Origin: Saccharopolyspora erythraea NRRL 2338
GTDB lineage: Bacteria > Actinomycetota > Actinomycetes > Mycobacteriales > Pseudonocardiaceae
Reading direction: 5' to 3'
DNA: 64,000 bases
NCBI RefSeq assembly: GCF_000062885.1
Contig: NC_009142.1
Span: 5,569,584-5,633,583 of the forward strand
Part shown: piece after piece, positions 24,957 to 34,347 of the stretch
Numbering within the stretch: the first letter of the stretch is position 1
Layout: each line of letters starts with the position of its first letter
The notes under the pieces: generated by a model
What the model was told of the DNA's origin: nothing
The model's input: the letters and a program-made list of their open reading frames with translations, nothing else
Databases searched by the model: none
Made by a program: the position numbers and the translations under genes

Positions 24957-25246
24957 GACCTCCCTGGACATCGATCGGTACCTCCCCCGCGCCGTGTGGT
25001 GCTGTTGGGCTTCCGGAGAGGCTTGATGGAGGCGGCGAGGAAGAGGCCACCGGCGAGGAGCAGTGCCTGGCCGAGGACAAGCCCTGCCCCGATCGCCCCG
25101 AGAGCCACGACCAGCACGACCCAGTCGGTTGGTCGCCAGCGGTCGTGTTCTCGCCGCCTCAGGTAATTGGGTGTCGACCCTTGGACGGGATTCACGCCGG
25201 CCTGCTCTGCAAGCACTCTGATCTGCTGTGATCCGGTGCGTGCCAT
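24953..25246 (-). CDS. Small membrane protein (97 aa)
   Basis: ATG at 25246 preceded by GGGAAGGA. A hydrophilic N-terminal 40 residues (with LRRREHDRWRPTDW) leads to a hairpin of two membrane helices, VVLVVALGAIGAGLVLGQAL then LLAGGLFLAASI, and a basic tail. Family not recognised. Translationally coupled to the 80-residue gene downstream. Confidence 0.62.
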   Translation of the reverse strand: MARTGSQQIRVLAEQAGVNPVQGSTPNYLRRREHDRWRPTDWVVLVVALGAIGAGLVLGQALLLAGGLFLAASIKPLRKPNSTTRRGGGTDRCPGRS

Positions 25247-25884
25247 GGCGGGTCCTTCCCAAGGGCGCTACTGCGCTACGTTCGGTTCGTGATGGTGGCC
25301 CATTGCTTGCCGATCCGGTTGAGCCAGCTGCAGACGATGATGCGGCTCTCCCCCGGCCGATCAGCGCGACCGGTCCCGGCAAACCCTCGGAGCCACGGTC
25401 TGCGCCGCGTCCATTGTTCCGTTGTGGTCAGCGTGTATCCGACATCGGCGGCGCCGAAATCGCGAGTGGAACGCACTGGGACCTCCCGGCAACAGTGAAC
25501 TTCCTCCGAAACGCGGGGAAATGTTCGAATGACCGGCATGCGGGAAACTCCGCCCTGCCGGTCCGGTTGGTTTCATTCTGCCCGGGTTCGCCGCCCGCAT
25601 CTCCGGTCGCACCTGGCCAACAACCGCGGCCTCACATTGCCGAGCCTCGGCAAACGTCGCACTGCTGGTCGTCCCGGTGACCGCCCCGACTCGCTGCGCG
25701 GTCGGTGTTGTGGCGTAGGGACCGCGTCGCCGGTGCATGGCATCGGCAACTTCGCCCCTCGGAGCTTGCCCAGCACGGACGCGGCGGGTGAGCGGGAAGT
25801 GCGGCATTGTCGAAGGCACAGGTGACGCTCCTCGGTTCCCTGCTCGACTCGAGCGCCGAGGCCGGGTAACGGGAGGGTTGCGGG
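25247..25884. other. Intergenic stretch with no gene seen
   Basis: About 640 bases between divergent small genes. Several overlapping frames are open on both strands, but none has a start with a ribosome site, a domain or consistent third-position bias. No repeats were noted. Confidence 0.4.
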
Positions 25885-26082
25885 ATGCTCGACAAACACG
25901 AACGCCATATGTTGCACGAGGCGGAGCACGAAATCGACGCGGCAGGCCCGCAACGCAACCGCATGTGGGCGGTTGTCGCACCGCTGCTGCTTCTCGTCGC
26001 TTTGCTGCTGGACCTCGGGTTCCCAGGCAGCGCGTCGATCGTGGCCGTTGTTGCGGCATTCGTCTGGTTGATCCGCGTTTGA
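25885..26082 (+). CDS. DUF3040-like small membrane protein (65 aa)
   Basis: ATG at 25885, with GGGAGG 8 bases upstream. MLDKHERHMLHEAEHEIDAA is the helical opening common in actinobacterial DUF3040 proteins ('LSxHExRxLxExE'), followed by one or two membrane helices AVVAPLLLLVALLLDLGF and ASIVAVVAAFVWLI. Shorter than most family members. Function unknown; the family is thought to be membrane-associated in mycelial actinomycetes. Confidence 0.7.
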   Translation: MLDKHERHMLHEAEHEIDAAGPQRNRMWAVVAPLLLLVALLLDLGFPGSASIVAVVAAFVWLIRV

Positions 26083-26212
26083 TTCCGCCGCACAAGCCCG
26101 ACGGGTCAGAGCAGGTTTTCAGCACGCCGAGAACAGGAACAGCTCCTATGTCATTGCGAGAACCGAACTATTCCAGGTCGTGAACTCGGCTCGGCCGAGG
26201 TAGGTGCAACGG

Positions 26213-27448
26213 TCAGCGTGCCGGCAGCTCATGCTGGGGCCAACCGAAGAACCTTGCGCCCAGCACTGCCGCGTGCAACGTCAAGCGGTGCGCCGGGTTC
26301 GTGGGGGCGTGACCGGTGAGCGCCTTCACCCGGTCCAGCCGGTAGGTGACCGCACGCACCGACAAGTGCAGGCGTCGCGCGGTGTCGGTGACCACGCCGC
26401 CCGTGGCGAAAAAGGCCTCCAACGTCGCCAGCAGCGGTTCAGCGCCGCCGCGGGCGCGAGTGAGCGGGCCGAGCACCCCTCGCACCAGATCGACCATCGC
26501 GGGTTGGTCGCGGAAGAGCACGCGATAGACAAGCAATTCCTCGGCATAGATCACCGGGCTGTCCAGGTGCATCGTGGAGGCCATGGTGAGCGTGTCGCGC
26601 GCCTCCTCGTACGAGCGGGCGATGCCGTACGACCCGGCGTAGCCTCGACCGACCGCTATCCGCCAGGGCTTGCCGCGCGGTAGGCGACTCAGCTCCGCGT
26701 GCATCCGCTCGCCAAGGCGGCTGGTTCCCTGCGCGCCTGACGTGGCCTTCGGGTCAGCATCTGCGGGCGCCAGCACGACCAGCACACCCTCCTTCGTGGC
26801 GACCAGCACGTCGCGGTCGCCCAACCAGTCCAGCATGACCTTTTCGAGAGAACTGGTCGCGGCCTCGGCATTCGTCGACCGGCCGGAGGGGGCCGCCAGC
26901 GCCACCCGATGAGTACGACTCAGATCAAGGCCGAACGGCTCTGCGCGCTCCACCAGCCCACCGACATCGGCGTCCCCGCGCAACAGGTCATCGATCAGTT
27001 CCCGGCGCAGCGTCTCCTCCCACCGAACCAGCTGGCGGCGAGCCTGCGTGTACCCCTCGGCCAGTGTCGCCACCGAGTCGGCCACCACGTGCAGAACCGC
27101 CTCGGCAGCCGCCCTCACCTCCTCCGGGTCGTCCGAGCGGGCCACTTCTGGAAGTTGTCGCCACAGCCGCCAGGCCGCCGAGAGGTAGAGCTCCACCGCG
27201 CTCCCGGCCGAGATCCCCAGCTCGGCGGCCCGATGCCCGAGCGCATCCACCACCTTGAGCTCCGAGCGCTTCGGGCGCCGCCCAGTGGCGGCAGCCTCGG
27301 CCAGCAGCGGCAGGTAATCACCTAGCAGTTCCACCGGCACACCGCCTGCGGCGCGGCTGGCGGCCTCCGCCACCGCTGCCAACCAAGCCGACGCCGTGTC
27401 GGTATCGGACGCCGTGGGTCTGCGCCCTTGGCCCGTTCTGCCGACCAT
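26213..27448 (-). CDS. PucR/CdaR-type transcriptional regulator
   Basis: 411 residues from the ATG at 27448 (GGAGGGCGGG upstream). N-terminal helical sensing part, then a GGDEF-like middle with WRIAVGRGYAGSYGIARSYE (family 'GxG…GxxGLRRSxxEA') and the C-terminal PucR helix-turn-helix: ATLEAFFATGGVVTDTARRL then HLSVRAVTYRLDRVKALTG. These regulators typically control amine, purine or hydroxy-acid metabolism and also development in actinomycetes. It stands alone, convergent with the DUF3040-like gene, so its targets are not obvious. Confidence 0.88.
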   Translation of the reverse strand: MVGRTGQGRRPTASDTDTASAWLAAVAEAASRAAGGVPVELLGDYLPLLAEAAATGRRPKRSELKVVDALGHRAAELGISAGSAVELYLSAAWRLWRQLPEVARSDDPEEVRAAAEAVLHVVADSVATLAEGYTQARRQLVRWEETLRRELIDDLLRGDADVGGLVERAEPFGLDLSRTHRVALAAPSGRSTNAEAATSSLEKVMLDWLGDRDVLVATKEGVLVVLAPADADPKATSGAQGTSRLGERMHAELSRLPRGKPWRIAVGRGYAGSYGIARSYEEARDTLTMASTMHLDSPVIYAEELLVYRVLFRDQPAMVDLVRGVLGPLTRARGGAEPLLATLEAFFATGGVVTDTARRLHLSVRAVTYRLDRVKALTGHAPTNPAHRLTLHAAVLGARFFGWPQHELPAR

Positions 27449-27935
27449 TTCAGTCCCGCCCTCCAGGACTGACCGTTGCCGCGCCGAGCCCACCTCCTGC
27501 GCTCTGCGGTGGGCGATCCCGCTGATCAATACGCATCCTCAAGCGGACCGGCTTCGAACACTGCGTGATTCGCCCTCCGCCCAACCATACGTCCAGGTGG
27601 GCGGCGTCGACCGCCGCGGTCTCGTGAGGACAGGTCCTGCACAACCCCGTCCGAACACCAACAGTGGCCGGTCTCCCACAGCATGCCGAGGGTCATATGT
27701 CCCGGAACTTCCAAGGTCACCCGCCAGTCCCTCACCAGCCTCCGACCGTCACCAGGCGTGGTCGGCCGAGCACGTGCCGTACCCAGGCAAAGAACCGCCG
27801 AGTTGTTGGCCGGAAGCAGCCCCGGCCGAGCCGGATGGCGGGCGAGCACTCTGGGAGGTGCCAGGAACGCCGCCCTCGACCTCGTCGAAAGCGCGTTCGG
27901 TGCCCGCGTTGGTCATGTTGGAGGGGACAACACGG
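27449..27935. other. Intergenic region between divergent PucR and DksA-type genes
   Basis: About 490 bases that should hold both promoters. No gene or clear operator was recognised; open frames here lack ribosome sites and motifs. Confidence 0.4.
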
Positions 27936-28358
27936 ATGGGTCAGCTCATCGCAAGCCGGAGAACCGGAGTGCCGGAACCACGCCGCCATCACGAGGACTT
28001 CTCGCGACAGCGGGAGTACATCGGCAGTCTCGCGGCGCACCTGCCTGCCCTGAGAAGCGCTCTGGAGCAGCAGCTCGCTTTCCGCCGCGAACAGCTCACC
28101 GAGCTCGAAGCCCGAAGTCGTACCGGAACCACTGCACGGCACGCTCACCAAGAAGCCGGAGCAGCAATTCGCGAGGTGAATGCCTTGATGATGCGCGGCG
28201 CCCGGCGCGCGCTGGCAGACATCGAGGTGGCATTGGCGAGGATGCGTGACGGCATGTACGGCCTCTGCCGTGCGTGCGGGTCCGACATACCGCTGCAACT
28301 GCTCACCGCCATCCCCAAGACAACACTGTGCCTGTCCTGCCAACGAACAACCGGCTGA
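27936..28358 (+). CDS. DksA/TraR-family C4 zinc-finger protein
   Basis: ATG at 27936 with GGAGGGG upstream, 140 residues. A coiled-coil N-terminal half (ALEQQLAFRREQLTELEARS) leads to RMRDGMYGLCRACGSDIPLQ and ending TLCLSCQ, giving the four zinc cysteines CxxC...CxxC in the pattern 'G.YGxCxxCGxxIxxxRLxxxPxxxxCxxCQ'. Members bind the secondary channel of RNA polymerase and adjust transcription under stress; actinobacterial ones are poorly studied. The acidic tip residues of classical DksA are not obvious in the coiled coil. Confidence 0.87.
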   Translation: MGQLIASRRTGVPEPRRHHEDFSRQREYIGSLAAHLPALRSALEQQLAFRREQLTELEARSRTGTTARHAHQEAGAAIREVNALMMRGARRALADIEVALARMRDGMYGLCRACGSDIPLQLLTAIPKTTLCLSCQRTTG

Positions 28359-28571
28359 CCAGCGACAAGGTACAGATCCAGGGGCAGTTTCGGTTGCTCG
28401 ATGTCCAGCGCGAGCCGACCGCACGAGATCCCGGTCCTCGTTGCGGGTTCGCGCGGCATGGACATCACGCGGGCACGTCGGCAGGCCAGGTCCCAGCCGA
28501 CACGCTCGCCTGGTACGCGTCTCCCCGGGCCCCCTGGGGAGACGGAACAGCCGCGGCCAGCGCGGCGCACG

Positions 28572-28700
28572 TTATAGGTGTACTTGGCCGAGAACTCGCT
28601 CAATGTGGATGATGCCCTGACGGGCGAACCAGTCGGCGGCGCGGCGGAGAAACTCCGCGCAGGTGGTGCCTTTCGCCCATGCCCGTCGGACAAGGCAACA
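28572..28700 (-). pseudogene. IS481-type transposase remnant
   Basis: The minus frame reads KGTTCAEFLRRAADWFARQG, then IIHIERVL and an early stop at 28572. This is the integrase-core stretch 'KGTTxxxFLxRAxxWFxxxGIxxIERVxTDN' of IS481-like transposases, cut just before the TDN catalytic aspartate. Only about 40 codons survive and no terminal repeats are visible. Confidence 0.65.
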
Positions 28701-28711
28701 TCACGGTAGCT

Positions 28712-30022
28712 TCAGCCTGCGTGGATGGTGATTTCCCGGTGCGGCTTTTCGGCGCTGTCACGGGCATAAGGGCGGTACAAGGCGGCAGAGGCGAGGCCGT
28801 TCGCCGCGGTGAGTCCGGCGGTGATGAGAACCAGCGAGGATCGCAGTCCGATCTGGTCGCCGAGGTATCCGGTGAGCAGTGCGTACCCGCCGTAGGCGAG
28901 GGACTCGACCAGGTAGACCGAGACGGCGAACGCCATGGCGCGCAGGTGCGGGGGGACGACCGCCATCACCAGTGGGCGGTTCACGACGGGAACCTGGCCC
29001 TGGAGCAACCCGAGCATCGCGAACAGCGCTGCGTACGAGGCGATGTTCTCCGCCGTGATCTGCAGCGTGACGAAGGCGATGGCGGCGAAGCCGAGCTGGC
29101 TGACCTGGAGCATCACGACGCGGCCACTTCGGGGCAGTGCCAGGTGGAGGCGGTCCAGGACTCGCCCGCCGAGGAGGGTGCCGACGACATACCCGAGGGA
29201 GAACGGCACCGCGGCGACCGCGGCGGTCGAGGTCGAGAACCCGCGCTCCTCGACCAGGAACACGATGCCGAAGGTCATCATCACGTTCTGACCTGAGAAG
29301 AGGCGCTGGGCGAGCAGGTAGCGGAAGCTCCGGATGCGGAGCAGTTCGCGCAGGCCGTCGCCCGCTTTCCGGACCTCGGCCGCGAGATCACCGCGACGCG
29401 GTGCGTGACGGGCGGGTTGGTGCCGGGGATCGTCGAGGAAGACCAGGACCAAGACTCCGACCATCAGGCAGACCGTGCCGGAGAGGAGGTAGCCGTAGCG
29501 CCAGCCGTTGTCGAAGTGCGCCAGCGATCCGAACACCGGAGCGCTGGCGCCGGTGATGACGGCGACCCCGGCGTAGAGGATTCCGGTGGCGCGGCCCCGG
29601 TGGTGGTCGGCGTAGACGTCGCCGAGGATCTCGAGGGCGATGGCACCGGAGCCGGCGAATCCGGCGGCTCCGATGCTGTAGAGCACGAGGAACGCGGTGA
29701 AGTTCGTGGACGTGCCCGCGGCGATGATCCAGACGCCCCAGAACCCGGAGCAGATCGCCAGCACGGACCGCCGCGAGTACCGCCGGCCCAGCATCGCCCA
29801 GGGGACGCTTGTGGCGGCGCCTGCGACCTTGGCGACCGCCGTGATCGTGCCCAGTGCTGCCGCCGACAGCCCGAAGGCGTCACGCATGAGCGGGAACATC
29901 ACCGTGGTGATGCTGTTCTCCGCGTTGTCCATGGACGTCGATGCGGTGAGCAGAGCGAGGTTCTTGCCGCGCGACAGGCGCGTTCCGTGCCCGGGTGCCC
30001 CTTTCGGCCGGGCGGCGCTCAC
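28712..30022 (-). CDS. MFS transporter
   Basis: 436 residues with about twelve membrane helices. Typical features: first-helix MDNAENSITTVMFPLMRDAF, loop 2-3 WAMLGRRYSRRSVLAI (family 'GxLaDRxGRR'), and a long central basic loop RHAPRRGDLAAEVRKAG. It starts at a GTG that overlaps the stop of the acyl-CoA dehydrogenase by four bases, so it is translationally coupled to it. With the upstream acyl-CoA ligase and dehydrogenase it probably imports the carboxylic acid that those enzymes activate and oxidise. Confidence 0.9.
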   Translation of the reverse strand: MSAARPKGAPGHGTRLSRGKNLALLTASTSMDNAENSITTVMFPLMRDAFGLSAAALGTITAVAKVAGAATSVPWAMLGRRYSRRSVLAICSGFWGVWIIAAGTSTNFTAFLVLYSIGAAGFAGSGAIALEILGDVYADHHRGRATGILYAGVAVITGASAPVFGSLAHFDNGWRYGYLLSGTVCLMVGVLVLVFLDDPRHQPARHAPRRGDLAAEVRKAGDGLRELLRIRSFRYLLAQRLFSGQNVMMTFGIVFLVEERGFSTSTAAVAAVPFSLGYVVGTLLGGRVLDRLHLALPRSGRVVMLQVSQLGFAAIAFVTLQITAENIASYAALFAMLGLLQGQVPVVNRPLVMAVVPPHLRAMAFAVSVYLVESLAYGGYALLTGYLGDQIGLRSSLVLITAGLTAANGLASAALYRPYARDSAEKPHREITIHAG

Positions 30023-31203
30023 CGCGCCGCTCCGGCCGCGAGCCCCTTGGCGATCGCGTTCTTGTGGATCTCGGTGGTGCCGGTGACGATCCGGAACATG
30101 CGCAGGGCGCGGAAGATCTGTTCCACCTCATGTCCCTGCGTGACGCCGGTCTTGCCGTGGATCTGCACCGCGAGGTCGGCCACCCGGAAGGCAGCCTCGG
30201 CGGTGAACAGCTTGCACATGTTGGCCTCGACCACGACCGGCTCACCGCGGTCGGCCTGGGCCGCTGTTCCCAGCACCATCGCACGGGCGGCGTGCAGGTC
30301 GGTGGACATCTGCGCGAGGTGGTGCTGGATCGCCTGCAACTCGATCATGGGGCCGCCGAAGACGGTGCGGTATCGGGCGTAGTCCAGCGACAGCTGGAGG
30401 GCGCGCCGGGCAAGGCCGATCATGGTGGGGCAGTGCAGCAGTCGGTTCATGTTGATCCGGCCGACGCCGACCTGGAGCCCCTTGCCGAGGGGACCGAGCA
30501 CGTTGGTGGCGGGCACGAAGCAGTCCTCCAGGAGGACGTCGCCCTCGATGTGCTGGCCGGACATCGGGGTTTCGCCATCGAGTGCGGTGCAGCCCGCGGC
30601 GTCGAAGTCGACGATGAACGCGCTGTAGGTCTCGCCCTCGTCGCGGTGGCGGGCGACCACGATCGCGAAGTCGGCGAAGGGTGCCGCGGAGCTGAAGACC
30701 TTGCGACCGGTCAGCCGGTAGCCGTCGCCGTCGCGTCGGGCGGTCGTGGTCATCCGCCGGATGTCGGACCCGGCTCCGGGTTCGGTGAGGGAGAAGCAGC
30801 AGGCGCGTTCACCGCGGACCACTGGGAGGAAGTACCGCTCCAGCTGCTCTGGCGTGGCGGCGTTGAGCGCCACGCCCACCCGAAGCGGCCCGCCCATGTC
30901 GCCCAAGACGTTGGGGAACAGCGCCGACCCGCGGGCTGCGGCTTCCTCCTTGAGCACGCACAGATCGTGGTGCGCCAGCCCGTGGCCGCCCAGCTCTGGT
31001 GGCAGGTTGATGCCGTAGAAGCCGAGCTCGCGGCTCCGCCGCCACACCTGTCGCAGCGTCGCCCGGTCGACGCGGGTTTCGGCGGTGATGGCCTGCTCGC
31101 GCTCGAACGGGATCAGCTCCTCGTCGAGGTAGGCCCGCAGCTTGACGATCCACTCCTGCAGCTCGGGCAGGTGGCGGTAGTCGGGTTCGAGGGTGAAGGT
31201 CAT
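30019..31203 (-). CDS. Acyl-CoA dehydrogenase
   Basis: 394 residues, ATG at 31203 with GAGGAGG upstream. Canonical features: FYGINLPPELGGHGLAHHDL, the FAD/substrate strand CCFSLTEPGAGSDIRRMTTT, YRLTGRKVFSSAAPFADFAI, and at the C-terminus the catalytic-region helices ending FRIVTGTTEIHKNAIAKGLA. It introduces a trans-2 double bond into an acyl-CoA. It is the second gene of the ligase-dehydrogenase-transporter run, nine bases after the ligase stop. Confidence 0.93.
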   Translation of the reverse strand: MTFTLEPDYRHLPELQEWIVKLRAYLDEELIPFEREQAITAETRVDRATLRQVWRRSRELGFYGINLPPELGGHGLAHHDLCVLKEEAAARGSALFPNVLGDMGGPLRVGVALNAATPEQLERYFLPVVRGERACCFSLTEPGAGSDIRRMTTTARRDGDGYRLTGRKVFSSAAPFADFAIVVARHRDEGETYSAFIVDFDAAGCTALDGETPMSGQHIEGDVLLEDCFVPATNVLGPLGKGLQVGVGRINMNRLLHCPTMIGLARRALQLSLDYARYRTVFGGPMIELQAIQHHLAQMSTDLHAARAMVLGTAAQADRGEPVVVEANMCKLFTAEAAFRVADLAVQIHGKTGVTQGHEVEQIFRALRMFRIVTGTTEIHKNAIAKGLAAGAAR

Positions 31204-31212
31204 CGGGCCTCC

Positions 31213-32769
31213 TCAGTTGACCCGGCGCTCGGCGCCGGTCCAGTAGGTCTCGCGGATCGCCTTCCGGTCGATCTTCCCGTTCTGGTTGATCGGCAAGGCT
31301 TCGACGAAGTCGACCGATCGCGGACGCTTCATGCGCGCCAGGCGCTCGCCGCAGAACTCGATCAGCGACTCAGCGTCCACAGCGGATCCCCGACGCCGCA
31401 CCGCCACGGCCTTGACCGCCTCGCCCCACTGGTCGTCGGGCACGCCGACGACGGCTGCGTCGCAGATGTCGGGGTGCCGGTGCAGCACCGCCTCCACTTC
31501 CACGCAGTAGATGTTGAATCCGCCGGAAATGATCATGTCCTTCTTGCGGTCGACGATGAACACGTAGCCGTCCTCGCGGCGGGTGGCCAGGTCGCCGGTG
31601 AAGAACCAGCCGTCGCGGAAGCTGCATGCGGTCAGCTTCGGGGCTTCGTAGTAGCCGGGTACCACCTCGGGGCCGCGGACCACGATCTCGCCCACCTCGC
31701 CGGGCGGCACCTCTCGGAAGTCGTCGTCCACGACGAGGACCTCGGCTTCGGTGGAAGGTCGTCCGCACGAGGACAGCAGCTCCTGCTCGCCGTCCTCGAT
31801 GGCGCGCCGGTGGTCTTCGGTGGTGAGGAACATGACCGCCGAGGTGGTCTCGCCGGCCCCGTACGCCTGCGCCAGGACCGGGCCGAAGAAGTCCCAGGCC
31901 GCGCGAATGCGGGTCGGCGTCATCGGGGCGGCGCCGTACACCACGCGTTCCAGGCTGCACAGGTCGAAGTCGTCGCGCGAACAGGCCTGCAGGATGGAGT
32001 TGATCATCGTCGGGATGAGCAGGGCGTGCGTCACGCGCTCCCGCTGGATGGTGTCCAGCACCTGCTCGGGCTCGAAGCCGCGCAGCACCACGAGGCAGCC
32101 ACCGGCGAACGCGGTGCCGATGATCGGCATTCCCGACGCGTGCGTGATCGGGCCGACCAGCAGTTGTCGCTGGCCGGTACCGACGCGGGCTTCGGGGCTG
32201 GAGGCCGACTTGCGCATGAGGGCCAGCCGGTTGCCCTGCGTCTGGACCGCCGCCTTGAGGGCTCCGGTGGAGCCGGAGGTGAAGTGCAGCACTGCGGGAT
32301 CCTCCGGGCGCACTTGCGCCCAGGCCGGCGGCGCGTCGGTTCGGGACAGGAAGTCGGCGTAGCTGTGCTGCGCGCCCTCGGCGCCCGGGAGCCCGACCAC
32401 GTGCTCGACCGGGCTGTCCGCAGCGGCGGCGACCGCCGCCGGCATGTGCTCGGGACCGGCGAGGAGGACGCGGGCACCGGATTCGCGCAACAAGTGCGCG
32501 ACCTCGCCCTCGCTCAGCCGGGCGTTGATCGGAACCCGCACCAAACCGCCCTTGTAGAGCGCGAACTCGGTCACCACGAGTTCGGCGCAGTTCCAGGACA
32601 GCGTGGCGACCCGATCACCTGCGACCAGACCGAGGTCTTGGAGCGCGGCGGCGAGCCGGTCGGAGTCGTGGTCGAGCTGGGCGTAGGTCAGCCGGGTCTG
32701 CTCGCAGACGACGGCCTCGGCGTTGGGCTGGTGCACCGCGTTGCGGCGCAGGAACTGGGCGAGGTTCAC
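31213..32769 (-). CDS. AMP-binding acyl-CoA ligase
   Basis: 518 residues from the GTG at 32769 (GGAGGAG upstream). The P-loop LHFTSGSTGALKAAVQTQGN, the motif QAYGAGETTSAVMFLT, GWFFTGDLATRREDGYVFIV and the C-terminal lysine in LPINQNGKIDRKAIRE are all in place. It activates a carboxylic acid to the acyl-AMP and then to the CoA thioester. First gene of the run with the dehydrogenase and MFS transporter; the substrate is likely a medium-chain or aromatic/branched acid. Confidence 0.93.
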   Translation of the reverse strand: MNLAQFLRRNAVHQPNAEAVVCEQTRLTYAQLDHDSDRLAAALQDLGLVAGDRVATLSWNCAELVVTEFALYKGGLVRVPINARLSEGEVAHLLRESGARVLLAGPEHMPAAVAAAADSPVEHVVGLPGAEGAQHSYADFLSRTDAPPAWAQVRPEDPAVLHFTSGSTGALKAAVQTQGNRLALMRKSASSPEARVGTGQRQLLVGPITHASGMPIIGTAFAGGCLVVLRGFEPEQVLDTIQRERVTHALLIPTMINSILQACSRDDFDLCSLERVVYGAAPMTPTRIRAAWDFFGPVLAQAYGAGETTSAVMFLTTEDHRRAIEDGEQELLSSCGRPSTEAEVLVVDDDFREVPPGEVGEIVVRGPEVVPGYYEAPKLTACSFRDGWFFTGDLATRREDGYVFIVDRKKDMIISGGFNIYCVEVEAVLHRHPDICDAAVVGVPDDQWGEAVKAVAVRRRGSAVDAESLIEFCGERLARMKRPRSVDFVEALPINQNGKIDRKAIRETYWTGAERRVN

Positions 32770-32798
32770 GTGTGCTCTCCTCCGGTGGATCGGGAAGG

Positions 32799-33111
32799 TC
32801 AGCGGGTCGCGTGTGCGGCCGGCGTCCGAGCGGCGAGGAGCGCCAGCGCGGCGGCTTGGTCGCTGAGGACGGCGTCGTCGAACACCGCGTGCGGGGAGTG
32901 GTTCGGCGCAGGAGTCCCGTCGAGGTCGGGTGGACTCGCCGGCAGCATCAGCATCATTGCCGGCACGCGCTGAGCGATGCAGGAGAAGTCCTCCGCGCCC
33001 ATGCTCGCCCGTCGGAGCGCCACGAGTTCGGGTAGCAGTACCTGCGCCTGGGCGATGGAGCGTTCGGCCGGCGCAGCCGTGGACCGGGGGCCCTCATCAG
33101 CGATCGCCACA
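32799..33111 (-). pseudogene. C-terminal fragment of an M20-type amidohydrolase
   Basis: The end of the frame, ALRRASMGAEDFSCIAQRVP, then NHSPHAVFDDAVLSDQAAAL, is the C-terminal signature of M20D/hippurate-hydrolase-like amidohydrolases ('MGAEDFxxxxxxVPG...NHxxxFxxDExxL'). The catalytic N-terminal two thirds and the dimerisation domain are absent; upstream sequence runs into the TetR promoter region. It is followed after about 30 bases by the acyl-CoA ligase start, so it may once have been the first gene of that operon, releasing the acid from an N-acyl amino acid. Confidence 0.72.
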
Positions 33112-33394
33112 GACACACTCCACAATCGAACAGATTGTATGTTTTTGAACTGAGTGTATGAGATCGTAGGATGAGTCACGCCGATGGTCAATGCGCCTCA
33201 ACTGCTCGGGGTCGCCGCCGCGGCGACGGCGACGACTACGAATCGCGTCTTCGGACGCGGGGCCGCGTCCCCGGTTGACACCAGAGCCGACCGCGGTCTC
33301 GGCGCGCTGCCCTTCGCACCGCCACCCACGCCGGGTGGGGAATCATGAGAGCGCGACCCGCCGAACCGAGGAGCCGATGGAGAGGAGCCGGGCC
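33112..33394. promoter_or_regulatory. Divergent promoter region before the TetR regulator
   Basis: Contains an AT-rich tract at 33124-33165 (GAACAGATTGTATGTTTTTG then AACTGAGTGTATGAGATCG) that stands out in this genome and is the likely promoter and operator region for the acyl-CoA operon and the TetR gene. The two words ATTGTATG and AGTGTATGAG are near-direct repeats. No perfect dyad seen. Confidence 0.4.
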
Positions 33395-34000
33395 ATGCCA
33401 CCGCAGTCCGGAGGCGGCGACCGACGAGTGCGCCGCACCCGCCGCGCGATCCGCGAGGCGCTCATCGAGCTGTGCACCGAACAGAGCTTCGGTTCACTCA
33501 CCGTCGAGGACCTCCTCGACCGCGCGGACGTGGCGAGGGCGACCTTCTACGCCCACTACCGAGCCAAGGAGGACATCCTCGTCGACATCGTGCGTTCGCT
33601 CACCGCCGATCGGGCTGCGTGGATGGCGGAGTACGAGGCGCAGCATCCTGACGGCTTCACCGGCGATCCCCTGCGCAGCATCTTCACGCACGCCGAGAAG
33701 AACAAGGCGGTCTACCGGGTGATCCTCCAGGGCGCCGGCGACGGCCGGCCGTTGCGCGAGTTCTACGAACGCACCAGCGACGAAGCCGAGGCGCTGTTCC
33801 GGGCACGCGCCGAACAATCCGGCCACACCCCGCGCATCCCCGTGGAATTCGTCGCGCGCGCGTGGGCGGGCGAGCTGATCGGGGCGCTCGCGTGGTGGCT
33901 CGAGCACGACACGGAATACACAGCCGACCAGGTAGCCACCATGCTCAGCGACCTCTCGGCACGCGGACGCCGCTGGGCCGCGGGACCCGCATCTGGATGA
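33395..34000 (+). CDS. TetR-family transcriptional regulator
   Basis: 201 residues from the ATG at 33395, chosen for GAGAGGAG seven bases upstream (an ATG at 33377 adds six residues). The DNA-binding domain TRRAIREALIELCTEQSFGS, LTVEDLLDRADVARATFYAH, YRAKEDILVDIV is classic TetR; the C-terminal ligand domain (RAWAGELIGALAWWLEHDTE) resembles the TetR_C_11/33 groups. Its divergent position next to the acyl-CoA ligase operon suggests it represses that operon until an acyl-CoA or acid binds. Confidence 0.9.
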   Translation: MPPQSGGGDRRVRRTRRAIREALIELCTEQSFGSLTVEDLLDRADVARATFYAHYRAKEDILVDIVRSLTADRAAWMAEYEAQHPDGFTGDPLRSIFTHAEKNKAVYRVILQGAGDGRPLREFYERTSDEAEALFRARAEQSGHTPRIPVEFVARAWAGELIGALAWWLEHDTEYTADQVATMLSDLSARGRRWAAGPASG

Positions 34001-34069
34001 GGCATCAGGACGGTGGCCTGGCGACGAGTCAGGCCCGTTGGCCGTCGCACGCCGTGGTCACGCACCGGG

Positions 34070-34295
34070 CGAGGACATCATCGCCGCTCGACCTCTCGAT
34101 CGGCGCCTACGGCGACGACCATCGCGACCGAGCCGTGCTCGTCACCATCGCCCGCAAACGCGCAACAGGCACGCCGATTCCCGCAGCGCAGGTCGTCCTC
34201 ATCGGAGACACGCCCAGCGATGTCGACGCAGCCTTACTGCGGGCGCCCAGATCATCGCCGTCGCCAGCGGCACGCCTGAACCGCGACACGCATGA
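34070..34295 (+). pseudogene. HAD-family hydrolase 3' remnant, frameshifted
   Basis: One frame carries GAYGDDHRDRAVLVTIARKR and AAQVVLIGDTPSDVDAAL; the next carries TAGAQIIAVASGTPEP. Together they give the C-terminal half of a HAD phosphatase, including motif IV 'GDTPxDxxAA' and 'GAxxIAVxxG'. One base appears lost around 34232. No N-terminal half is present upstream, where the TetR gene ends. Confidence 0.6.
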
Positions 34296-34310
34296 TTACG
34301 AAAAAAGGGT

Positions 34311-34332
34311 CCTCACAGGTTCCGACCTGCGA
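34311..34332. repeat. 22-base repeat, left copy
   Basis: CCTCACAGG-TTCCG-ACCTGCGA. A second copy at 36896-36917 matches at 19 of 22 positions, in the same orientation, 2.6 kb away. Each copy is itself a small dyad (CAGG/CCTG). The left copy lies 16 bases beyond the 3' end of the tRNA fragment, so it may be the tRNA-flanking terminator. Confidence 0.5.
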
Positions 34333-34347
34333 AGACACTTTCGACCG

